Below, piece by piece: positions 41,107 through 51,163 of a stretch of 64,000 nt of DNA. The DNA lies in NCBI GenBank assembly GCA_030848705.1, contig CM061244.1:46789190-46853189 (forward strand), read 5' to 3'. Every line of letters starts with the position of its first letter. Within the stretch, counting starts at the first letter, position 1. The translations under genes were made by a program, and so were the position numbers. The stretch is from Heracleum sosnowskyi (Eukaryota; Streptophyta; Magnoliopsida; Apiales; Apiaceae). The notes beneath the pieces are model-generated. The model saw only the letters and a list, made by a program, of their open reading frames with translations, was not told the origin of the DNA and searched no databases.

Positions 41107-42432
41107 TGTTAGGAATGAATATCACCTAGAAACTAGACAGAGGGGGGGTGAATGGATAGTTTGATGAATTTTTGCTTTCTTGAAACTAAATGTAAACTGT
41201 ATATGACTATGCTAAGTAATATGCAAAATATAAACAACACGCACAATCACTTTAATCTACTTTGTATAAGCAAATTAAATACTACAGCTTTCCAAGAAAT
41301 TCACAATCGAATTTCTGGCTTCTAAACAAGAACATTTTGTACTTGCTTGCTTACAGAGAAAAGAGCTTGAGATAAAAACTATGTGTTACTCTCTTACAGC
41401 TACCAGTAGTGTGTGCACAATATATATTTTTCTATACAAACTAGGTACACACAATATTACACAGCTACCCCTTCTGAAAGTCCAACTTGTCCTGCCATAA
41501 GAAGTTCACTGTGTCAGGAAGGACCACCTGCTTTTCGGAATCTTTCCCGTTTCTGTAGCTGCTGGTCTCTTATCTTTCTCTCCAAGTTTAGCTGTAGATT
41601 TGCCATCTGTTCTTTGGACCACCTTGCCAGAACAAATGCTTCAATATTTGTCTCTTTTTATTCTTGGTTCTGTACCTTGATTTGTCTTGTTATAAACGGC
41701 TAAGTGTTGATATCGTGAACTCCACTTCATTCCTGACTTCGCGATCTCCCTTGTGAGGACTACGCAATATAGCCTTTGAAGACTTTGCGACATAGGTCAT
41801 TTGACGACTATGCGACATAGGTCATTTGACGACTATGTGACATAAGTCATTTGACGACTATGCGACATAGGTCATTTGACGACTATGCGACATAGGTCAT
41901 TTGACGACTATGCGACATAGGTCATTTGATGACTATGCGACATAAGGCTTCTGAGGACTTCACGATCTAGGCTTCTTTGACTTTGCTGACTTCAACACTT
42001 CACGACATGTGTCTTGAGGACTTCTCAACATAGTATAAAATGGACTATGCGATGTAGCACTTCACGACATAGATATTGGTGACTTCACGACATAGCATTC
42101 TTCTGACTTTGCTATATAATGCCTTAGACAAATTTCTGCAACTTATTTCTTCATGGCCTTATTCATTTCTATCCTGCTGCATGAACACTTCTGAACTTCT
42201 ACCAGGACAATTATTCAATGGCCTATATACAATCTAGATGCAAGACACTTTTGCTAAGCTCATTATAACTTTGAGCATACATGATCAAGCTAATGTTCAT
42301 GAGAACAAAATAAGTACATATAGAGACCTATACTATATCCCAGTGATAGAACTCACTAGGTCATGTAATGTGACATAGTCACATAGTGTAGGCTTGTTAA
42401 TAGTGGTATTCAGACATGTCTTGAGCCTAACA
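41107..42432 (-). repeat. 5' LTR of Sirevirus A (1326 bp)
   Basis: It matches 13846-15125 with roughly 15 substitutions by eye. It holds two more 25-bp units than the other LTR. Confidence 0.95.
41781..41945. repeat. 25-bp tandem repeat in the A 5' LTR, about seven units
   Basis: Same unit as at 14526-14640, with six GCGACATAGG-type copies (one changed to GTGACATAAG) plus the final GCGACATAAGG. Confidence 0.9.
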
Positions 42433-43986
42433 GTATTTGTAGAAATATCATTATAAATTATTGTATCACACACATGTATGTATTGACATATTAATTTTGA
42501 AATATTATTAAGTAAATTTTTGAATACCAAATGTATGTAGGCTATTCCGCCATGCACTAAGATATCTGAAATATCTCTTTCTATTCACACAATAACATAT
42601 TACTCCTTTCAGCATCAATTGATCAAAGTTGCACTCCGGTTCTCAGTTTCATTTAGCTAATTGAAAAACAAAAAATTTAAGAATTTTGAAGTTTTGAATT
42701 TTGCAGTAATCGTGATTGAATATGGACGTTCATTAGTTTGGAAGAGAAAGTTAATGGATTAAGAAGAAAGTGAGTTGATTTGAATCAGTTTCCTTAATTT
42801 TATATGTTGTCTCTGTAATATACACGCTAACAACTGTCTCTCATTAATTCCATCAAATGCGTGAGAGTGAGCCGCCTGCACTGTTCAGAGTGTATGCTTT
42901 TTGGTTTTGGCATATATAAGGTGTAACGAAAACTAAAAATCCGACATGATTTTCTATATATATATATACACACACACATGTATGTATTGACATATTAATT
43001 TTGAAATATTATTAAGTAAATTTTTGAATACCAAATTTATCTAGGCCATCTGCCATGCACTAAGATATCTAAAATGTCTTTTTCTTTTCACACAATAACA
43101 TATTACTCCTTTCAGCATCAATTGATCAAAGTTGCACTCTGGTCCTCAGTTTCATTTAGCTAATTGAAAAATATGTTAATTTTAGTAACCAAAAGCCCGG
43201 ATATATTCTGAATTTGCAAATTTTATTAAATTTTATGAATGTTTTTAGTGTGATAAATGAGTTATTCGAATGTTGACAAAAGTATGTGTTGTCGTTAGTT
43301 AATTTGTTTAGGTGTTATAATTTAAGTAAATATTCATTTTTATTTGTTTATGTGCAAATTTAAACCCTTTTTTGTTATAAATGTAATGTTAAAAGTTTAA
43401 TAGATGATATTAATTATCTAATCATTTAAGTATTTGTAGAAATATCATTATAAATTATTGTATCACACACATGTATGTATTGACATATTCATTTTGAAAT
43501 ATTATTAAGTAAATTTTTTAATACCAAATTTATCTAGGTCATTCACCATGCACTAAGATATCTGAAATGTCTCTTTCTTTTCAAAGGATTACATATTACT
43601 CCTTTCAGCATCAATTGATCAAAGTTGCACTCCGGTCCTCAGTTTCGTTTAGCAAATTGAAAAACAAAAAATGTAAGAATTTTGATGTTTTGAATTTTTT
43701 AGTAGTCGTGATTGAATATGGACGTTCATTAGTTTGGAAGAGATAGTTAATGGATTAAGAAGAAAGTGAGTTGATTTGCATCAGTTGCCTTAATTTTATA
43801 TGTTGTGTCTGTAATATACACGCTAGCAACTGTCTCTCGTTAATTCCATCAAATGTGTGAGAGTCGGCCACCTAAACTGTTCAGAGTATATGCTTTTTGG
43901 TTTTGGCATATATAAGGTGTAACGAAAACTAAAAGTCTGACATGATCGATAATTTTTTAATATTTCAGGTTTAACGATACAGTTTA

Positions 43987-44019
<33 letters not shown>

Positions 44020-44508
44020 TGTATGTATTGACATATTAATTTTGAAATATTATTAAGTAAATTTTTGAATACCAAATTTATCTAGGTCATCCGCGGTGCA
44101 CTAAGATATCTGAAATGTCTCTTTTTTTCCCACAATAACATATTACTCCTTTCAGCATCAATTGATCAAAGTTGCATTTTGGTCCTCAGTTTCATTAAGC
44201 TAACTGAAAAATATGTTAATTTTAGTATCCAAAAGCACGGATATATTCTGAATTCGCAAATTTTATTAAATTTTATGAATGTTTTTAGTGTGATAAATGA
44301 GTTATTCGAATTTTTAAAAAAGTATGTGTTGTCATTAGTTAATTTGTTTAAGTGTTATAATTTAAGTAAATATTTGTTTTTATCTGTTTATGTGCAAATT
44401 TAAACCCTTTTTCGTTATAAATGTAATGTTAAAAGTTTAATAGACGATATTAATTATCTAATTATCTAATCATTTAAGTATTTGTAGAAATATAATTATA
44501 AATTATTG
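42433..44508. repeat. AT-rich satellite array, right block
   Basis: This is the continuation of the 10555-13845 array after Sirevirus A; the first five bases are the GTATT duplication. Shared-block starts are near 42474, 42978, 43471 and 44019, giving half-units of 504, 493 and 548 bp. The half interrupted by A sums to 493 bp. The array stops near 44508, where the next shared block should begin, so it ends at a half-unit boundary. Confidence 0.9.
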
Positions 44509-44824
44509 TATTTAACATTAATGGATAATAAATATATCGGTATTAATGATGATTAATGAATTAGATGTAATTAATATATGCATTAATTACCGAATTATTA
44601 TTATATAATTAGGGGTAGTTTAGTAAATTGAGACCGAATAACTTGGGGCATAATCATAATTTCACTCTGATTTTTTTGTCTCACACAACCCCTAGTTGCT
44701 CTATTATATATGTAATAGATGAGAAAATTTTATCTTTTTTGGGCTTTAAATGGTTGTTTTCAATTCTTTATTTGATTCTTTCAATTAAAGTTTTTAAATT
44801 TGGTTTTTGAATTTTGGTAGTTAT

Positions 44825-44925
<101 letters not shown>

Positions 44926-45227
44926 GAGGAGGTTCAAAAGAGACCCTTGATTATGGAGAGACCAAGAGACCCTTGCATCTTACCATTGATTTCTTTTTAA
45001 TCCAATGGCTTAAAAAGTTCAAGTTTTAATTAAAAACAAATTTTAACCTTTTCTTTTTTATGTGCAAAGGGTAGAAACGGAATAGTCAAAACATGAAAAA
45101 AAATCACATATTAATCACAATCTTTTTGTCAATCAGTATATATTTAATTTGGCTTACCATATAAAACAGAATTTGTAACTACAATCTACCATCCCTCAAT
45201 TTAATATCATTCATACTATATTAAAAT

Positions 45228-45232
45228 CATTA
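45228..45232. repeat. target-site duplication of Sirevirus C, left copy
   Basis: CATTA here and at 57442-57446 flank the TG...CA ends of element C. Confidence 0.95.
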
Positions 45233-45776
45233 TGTTAGGCCGAATACACAATATATAATCAAGTATGTATGAGAATAACAATCAAGAACACAAGTTTGTA
45301 AATCAACAAACTAAATTATATTAAATAATTCTCTCTTAGTGATGTTAATGAATCACAAAGAGTTTCTAGGTTACAAGAATAATATATTCAATGATCGCAT
45401 CCCTTCTAGGGATAACCTATCTGTGTTTATATAGTACACAGTTACACAATCCTTATCTAATTGATATTCCTACAAATTAGCTATACAAGTTATATCAATT
45501 AAGGATTGCTTCTTATCTTCTATTCTGTTTCCTTAGCTGTATCAATATATTCTGCTTCTTTCCATCTTCAGAATATATTGCTTCTAGAATCTTCAATTCA
45601 GCACCGACAGCTAATTCAATTATCACCCTGTCAGACTTTAAATAAACTCTGACCGGCTTCCTTTAAACTCTTCACTCTGTCAGAGTTTAATTAAACTCTG
45701 ACCGGCTTCTGATAAACTCTGGTCAGTACCTGTTGCTTAAACACTGATAAACAAACGTCAGCAATTATATCTAACA
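45233..45776 (-). repeat. 3' LTR of Sirevirus C (544 bp)
   Basis: It starts TGTTAGGCCG and ends TATATCTAACA. The end near 45640-45730 has inverted copies of the element's motif (CAGAGTTTAATTAAACTCTG palindrome at 45677-45696 approximately). Confidence 0.95.
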
Positions 45777-45787
45777 ATCTCCCCCAA
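45777..45787 (-). promoter_or_regulatory. polypurine tract of Sirevirus C
   Basis: TTGGGGGAGAT on the minus strand abuts the 3' LTR, identical in core to A and B. Confidence 0.88.
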
Positions 45788-45941
45788 CTTGTTCATAATA
45801 AAATGTACAAGTTAAACATATAATTGATGATGTCAAAAACATTTAACAAATGCAGTGTTTAACATATAACAGAGTTTAATTTAAAACAGAGTTTAAATTT
45901 GACTTAGAATAGAAAATATATTAAAAACTTACAGTCAGACT

Positions 45942-48900
45942 TTACTTGATTTCTTGAATATCAGGCACTGTCCTGATATAGTCTGATAGCAATTTCTTTT
46001 CAGCTCTTTCTAGCTCTTCCACCATGATCTTCTTCACTTCTTTCAACTCTGGATCAGATTCTCCAGTCTGATAAATTGCAGTTCTCAGAGAATAGATGGA
46101 ATTCTTCCTCATCTCATTCCCTAGCTTAATATAATAAGCTTTATCAGATTCTAAATTAAATTCAAGAACTTTTGTACCCAGTGCTGTTCTGAACTTAGCA
46201 CTGTTTCTTTTCATCTCAACAATCTTCCCATGTGCATCTCTGTATTTGGGAATATATGCACTTGATACTCCTCCTCCAAGCATCATCTTCGATCTTAGCA
46301 TCTTTTCTCTGATAACTGAAGCAGCATTGTGAGTATTTCTATTTTTGACTTTTAACAAGTACAGAACATACTCCAATTCTTGATAAGATTTGAGATTTAT
46401 ATCAGACTCTGCAACCTTATAAACTCTTCCATCATTCATAAAGTACAACAAAAATTCCTTCTTCAACACCTTATGAAAGATCATTTGAACAGAGTCTAGC
46501 ATATCAAGATTTTCTTGAGTAATAATACAAGATACAGCTAGTGATGATTGATCCATTGGACTTGTATTTATCCTTCTCTCTCTGTGTGACCCTAGACCAG
46601 ATTTGTCTTTTCCTTCCTTACCCAATACTGTTCTGGTTACTGAGAAATTCACAGCTTCAAGCTTTAAATCTTCAAGAATTTTTGGTTTGCTGAATCCTGG
46701 AAGTTGTGTAGATTTCTGTACAACTTGAGCAACGTCAGAGGTTGTCATAACTTTAGTAGTATCATCAACTTGAGCACCGTCAGAGGTTGATTTTGCTAAT
46801 CTTGTTTCAACTTGAGCAATGTCAGAGGTTGAATTATCTTTCTTCTCTAGGTTAGGCTCTTCAATCATTATGCCTTTACCCTTATCAGAATTTCCAATCA
46901 CAGGTCTCCTTGTATATTGTATACTCTGTTGTGTATTCTCTTTGATAGAAATACCAACTTCTTTCTTTCTAGGAGCCTTGATTTCCTTTTTCTTGTAGAT
47001 TCCAGCTTCAAGATTTTTCTTGTGTTCCTCAGCAAGCATTTGCTCTTCAGCCTGGATATCTTCAATAGTAACATTCTTTCCATGCTCTTTCATGAATATT
47101 TTAGCAGCAATCTCTTCATCAGTAGATGGATTAGTTGAAACAACTAAACTCTTGAGTTTTGAAGTAGATTGGCCACCAGAGTTTATCTTGTCAGAGTTTG
47201 TTTGTCTATCAGAGTTTACTCTTGTCCTGCTTTGCCTTTGAGCAAAAATCTTTCTTTTATTTTCTTTGCTTCCCCCATCAGTAGAATCATCCCTCCATCT
47301 CAGAGCTTGAGTGTCTTTGCATTTGTCTGTAGGTACACTCTCCCCCTTTTTGACATCATCAGAAAGTAGTACTGATGTCAGCAATTCAATGGCAGTAGAA
47401 ATGGAATTCAGTTGAGTAGACATTGCATGCTGAGTTTCCTCAACTTTCCCAAGCCTCTTCTTGATTTCCTCAGAATCCTTGGCTTCCTGCTTGAACATAG
47501 AATAATAATAAGTTCTGTCAGACTTGAAAGTAAGATCCTTCATACTGACTTCATTCCTTAGATTTGTAAGCATTTGTTGATTCTCATCAAATCTATTATT
47601 AAGAGATTTGACTTGAACAACAGTTGCCTGTAAGCTTGTAAGTACATCAGTATTTGAGATCTTCTTGACAAAATCAGATAGAAAATCTGCAGCCCTTTGT
47701 GCTGAGAAGACACAATCTGCATCAGCCCATTTGTTGTAGTACATATTCTGGAAATGCTCATTTGTCTGTCTATTGACTTCCCTTGCTTCATCACTATTGA
47801 CATCATCAGCCAATGAAACTTGAATACTAGGGTGTGAATGAGAACCCTCAGCATCATTTCCAGCTTCTTCATTATTGTCTGCTTCATTTTCAGTAAGAAT
47901 ATTTTCAGCAGTAAACTGTGCAGCTTCATCAATTTTCTCCTCTTCTACAGCTTCAGGAATATCAGAGTTAACCTGAGCAAAAACCTCTGCTTCTCTTTGA
48001 ACAATCTCAACAACAGATTGTTGCAAAGCTTCAAGAATAATATTCTCAGAGTTTAGCTCATCAGCAGCCTCTTGTTCCTTGTCTATCACAGCTTCATCAA
48101 GAATTGTCTCTGTGACTTTTATCATCTGATTAACCTCCTCACCTTTGTCAAGATCACAAGAAATAATTTCAGTGTAAGTGGCCAGAGAATCTTCTATCTG
48201 ATCAGTTACTTGATCAGCTTCCACACCCTCTGTATAATGATCAGAATGTATAGAGGTGTGTGCTTCAAAGTCAAAAACTCTGCTATCAGAATGAGTAGCA
48301 GTTTTCTCAATTACATCATTAGCCATTGATGTAGGAGCTTCTAAATCCAAATCCATCATATTAGCATCAGTATTTATCCTGTCTAGATTGACATCTTCAG
48401 TATTTGCAGCATCCTCCTGAACAAATACTTCATGAGCTTCAGTGTTTACAAACACTCTGTCCTCATTAGCATTTAGAATATCCTCCTCAACAACCATTGC
48501 AGGAGTATCTTGAGGAACAGTTTCAGTCACAATCTCTTCATTCTCTGATGCAGGAGCTTCAGATTCATCAAGATTTGCTCTATCCTCTGAGAGCATAGTA
48601 GTTTCCCTTAGAACAGCTTCCTGAATTACCACTGCAGAGTTTACAGGCAATTCAGCTTCTTCCTCCTCATCAAAAAGATAAGTGGCTACAAGTTTCCTTC
48701 TTTTACTCAGAGTTTGAGAATCCTCTGCTTCATCTTCACTAGCAGATACTCTTGCTTCTTCAGAACGAGGTCTTTGTGCCCTTACTTTTCTTTTAAATGC
48801 TCTGGTTTTGGACTTCTTTAACCTTTGTGATGGAGACACAGAAGGTTCAGCTTCAGAAGATGGTTTAGAAATCCTAGCTGGCTTAGAACCCATATGCTTA

Positions 48901-49760
48901 GTTCTACCACCTCTTGCAAGATTAACAGAAATTAAAGAAGGTACTTCTTGAGTTGGGGAATTGACTTGAGCATTTAAAAACTGTTGCATTGAGGCAGGTA
49001 GCAACAAGTCTCCAACAACTCCTTTCTTAACATCTTTATTTACTAGATCAGTAAATACCCTCTTATGTAATTTAAAACAAGAAACATCTGCTTCAATTAC
49101 ATGTACTCCTTCAACACAATAAGAAAACAAAAGCTGACAGAATCTAGAAAAATAAACAACTCCTCTATTCTCTGTCATTTTCTCCCCTAAGTTAGTCAAA
49201 ACAAGTCGTGCAAAATCAAAATGATTATCATATAATAAAGAATACCCGATTTGCAGACTGTCTGTGGGAATAGCATCCCAATTTGTGCATTTCTTTCCAA
49301 ATGTCCTCGTGATGTAATCGAAGAAGAAACTCCATTCCTTGCGCAGAAACGGCCTTTTGAGTTGCCCAATCTTTGTCAATGGCCCAGAGTAGCCAATCTC
49401 TCGCATCATTCGTATTAAATCCTCATCACCCATTCCAACAGTGTAGGAAGGATACTCAGGAAACCCCATTGCAGCTCGAATAGTACCAGCAGTAATAACA
49501 TACTCTGTTTCTTCAAACTCAAAGATTATGGATGGGTTCCCAGTTTCACCACCATCATCATAAACCCCTGACTCCCAGAATGCCTTGATTTGTAAACCAG
49601 AAAGTTTGGCTGGTTCAACTAAAGCACGCCCAATCGTTGACTGAGCAAGAAACTTTTGAATCATATGAAATGCTTCTGGTGCGTTTGCAGTGTTTAGTGG
49701 TGCGGTATAGTTGTTTGGAACAAACTCTAACCTAGACGAAACGAAAGCTGTGGTTGCCAT
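45942..49760 (-). CDS. envelope-like third ORF of Sirevirus C (1272 aa)
   Basis: The start is the ATG at 49760 (MATTAFVSSRLEF); the frame is open eight codons further but without ATG. The first ~240 residues match the shared domain (KAFWESGV, IRAAMGF, LRKEWSFFFDYI, TNWDAIP, SRFCQLLFSYC). A basic NLS-like cluster (KTRAFKRKVRAQRPR) lies near residue 310. A long acidic, probably disordered region follows (~350-640), then a coiled-coil-like part (~690-830), a basic segment, and a C-terminal part (~1070-1272) with SCIITQENLDMLD and LEYVLYLLK. No signal peptide or membrane helix is visible. Many NSD tripeptides are encoded by copies of the element's AAACTCTGA motif. Function is unknown. Confidence 0.88.
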   Translation of the reverse strand: MATTAFVSSRLEFVPNNYTAPLNTANAPEAFHMIQKFLAQSTIGRALVEPAKLSGLQIKAFWESGVYDDGGETGNPSIIFEFEETEYVITAGTIRAAMGFPEYPSYTVGMGDEDLIRMMREIGYSGPLTKIGQLKRPFLRKEWSFFFDYITRTFGKKCTNWDAIPTDSLQIGYSLLYDNHFDFARLVLTNLGEKMTENRGVVYFSRFCQLLFSYCVEGVHVIEADVSCFKLHKRVFTDLVNKDVKKGVVGDLLLPASMQQFLNAQVNSPTQEVPSLISVNLARGGRTKHMGSKPARISKPSSEAEPSVSPSQRLKKSKTRAFKRKVRAQRPRSEEARVSASEDEAEDSQTLSKRRKLVATYLFDEEEEAELPVNSAVVIQEAVLRETTMLSEDRANLDESEAPASENEEIVTETVPQDTPAMVVEEDILNANEDRVFVNTEAHEVFVQEDAANTEDVNLDRINTDANMMDLDLEAPTSMANDVIEKTATHSDSRVFDFEAHTSIHSDHYTEGVEADQVTDQIEDSLATYTEIISCDLDKGEEVNQMIKVTETILDEAVIDKEQEAADELNSENIILEALQQSVVEIVQREAEVFAQVNSDIPEAVEEEKIDEAAQFTAENILTENEADNNEEAGNDAEGSHSHPSIQVSLADDVNSDEAREVNRQTNEHFQNMYYNKWADADCVFSAQRAADFLSDFVKKISNTDVLTSLQATVVQVKSLNNRFDENQQMLTNLRNEVSMKDLTFKSDRTYYYSMFKQEAKDSEEIKKRLGKVEETQHAMSTQLNSISTAIELLTSVLLSDDVKKGESVPTDKCKDTQALRWRDDSTDGGSKENKRKIFAQRQSRTRVNSDRQTNSDKINSGGQSTSKLKSLVVSTNPSTDEEIAAKIFMKEHGKNVTIEDIQAEEQMLAEEHKKNLEAGIYKKKEIKAPRKKEVGISIKENTQQSIQYTRRPVIGNSDKGKGIMIEEPNLEKKDNSTSDIAQVETRLAKSTSDGAQVDDTTKVMTTSDVAQVVQKSTQLPGFSKPKILEDLKLEAVNFSVTRTVLGKEGKDKSGLGSHRERRINTSPMDQSSLAVSCIITQENLDMLDSVQMIFHKVLKKEFLLYFMNDGRVYKVAESDINLKSYQELEYVLYLLKVKNRNTHNAASVIREKMLRSKMMLGGGVSSAYIPKYRDAHGKIVEMKRNSAKFRTALGTKVLEFNLESDKAYYIKLGNEMRKNSIYSLRTAIYQTGESDPELKEVKKIMVEELERAEKKLLSDYIRTVPDIQEIK

Positions 49761-51163
49761 TAGAAGATTTTGAAGAAAGAACAAGTAATTGATGCGAAAG
49801 CTTAACAGAGTTTATGTGTAGAAAGGTGTTTGTGACTATGTGTGTGTGATAATAGATGTGTATGAGTAAGATGTGAAGAGTTTAACTGAAGATGTGTGTA
49901 TTGTATTTAAAAGAAAATTAAAGATTAAAAACTGAAGAGTTTTTAATCATTAATACACAACTGTCTTACTCCTGTAATCATGTGAATGGGACACGTGTCA
50001 CACATGCAGTTACTGACAGCAAAGAATTGACAGTTTCAATACGCATGCGCAGTAAAAACAGCAATAATTACCGCCTATTACACTTTTCTATGCAATTAAC
50101 CTCTCTCCTCTGTTTAAAACATTCTTGAACAACTTTCCAATCATACTCTTTTTAAATTTTCAAAACAAATGTCTAATCTCAAAATTATAAAATGTCTGAA
50201 ACAAAGAAATTATTTTAACCATCAGAGATTAAAACAAAGTTACCTCGGCATATGTCACACAATACATCAGTGTTTACCATTTATCCTTCTTTGTCAATAA
50301 ACTCTTTTCTCAATCTGTACAGGTGTGAAAATATGTGTGTACAATAGCAGAGTTTACCGAAATCAATAGTTAGATCATCTCAAAGTGCATAAAATCCACA
50401 AACTAAAGCAGTAAAAACTGGTTGCCTAAACTCTCATGTATAACATAAAGTCTGATTTTATATCTAAACTCTGTATACTGATATCCTTTCATTTGGATAT
50501 GTCTTTTATTTTTCACCCCCTTTATATATATTTATATATATTTTGTTTTTGTTTTTGTTTTTTTTTCCAGTAATCAGTGGTTGGCACTAGTCACCAAAAA
50601 TCAAAGATTTTAGCCCTTATTTCATACAATAAGTTCCTGGATCTTCCTAGGCACAACATGATCTCAAAGGAATTTGTGCTCTGTTTGGCATCTTTTGATT
50701 TGAGGGTGAATTATTTGCAATTAATAATCAGAGTTTAGACTTTTCATCAGTTAATACAATTAATTTATGAGAGAAAATGCAAACAGCTAATACAGACTCA
50801 GTGTATAGGATCAATAAACTAAGAGATGGTATAAATACAGAGACAATATCATGCTGTGTTAACTTACTGCACATATTTGAGATCAGAATCTATATAACTC
50901 TTAAGGATTCATAATTACTTACTGAGAATTATGCTTCATACAAATTTCTTCATTGGTCCATATGTTTCAGACAAAATTACAATCAGAGTATAGCATTAAA
51001 CTGTAACTATCAGAGTATGATCAACACTTTATGACTAACAGAGTTTAGCATCAGAGTTTACTTTCAGAGTTTATGACACTGGTACTCATAACAATGAATA
51101 CATGCAAGGAATCATGAGCATTAAAAATCAAACATGTATAGGTTTTGAGTCTAACCCGTATCT
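49761..51163 (-). other. pol-envelope spacer of Sirevirus C
   Basis: No ORF is supported. Motif copies (CAGAGTTTA, TCAGAGTAT) are scattered between 50220 and 51075, with a tight group near 51030-51075. The 150 bases before the envelope-like ATG hold, on the minus strand, a TTAAATACAA sequence (49901-49910) and a pyrimidine-rich leader, as in a plant promoter. A T-rich low-complexity stretch lies near 50520-50570. Confidence 0.75.

Larger units (their letters stand above)
13846..42432 (-). mobile_element. Sirevirus A, Ty1/copia retrotransposon, host of nested element B
   Basis: It is bounded by TGTTAGGAATG...GCCTAACA LTRs and GTATT duplications. On the minus strand the order is 5' LTR, PBS for initiator tRNA-Met, gag, pol, spacer, envelope-like ORF, polypurine tract, 3' LTR, the Sirevirus (Maximus/SIRE) plan. 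Of its 28.6 kb, 14.5 kb is nested element B, leaving about 14.1 kb. LTRs differ at roughly 15 bases by eye plus two tandem-repeat units, so A is older than B, as nesting requires. Gag and pol are open. The envelope-like ORF has lost its ATG and carries stops as well as the insertion. Confidence 0.95.
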
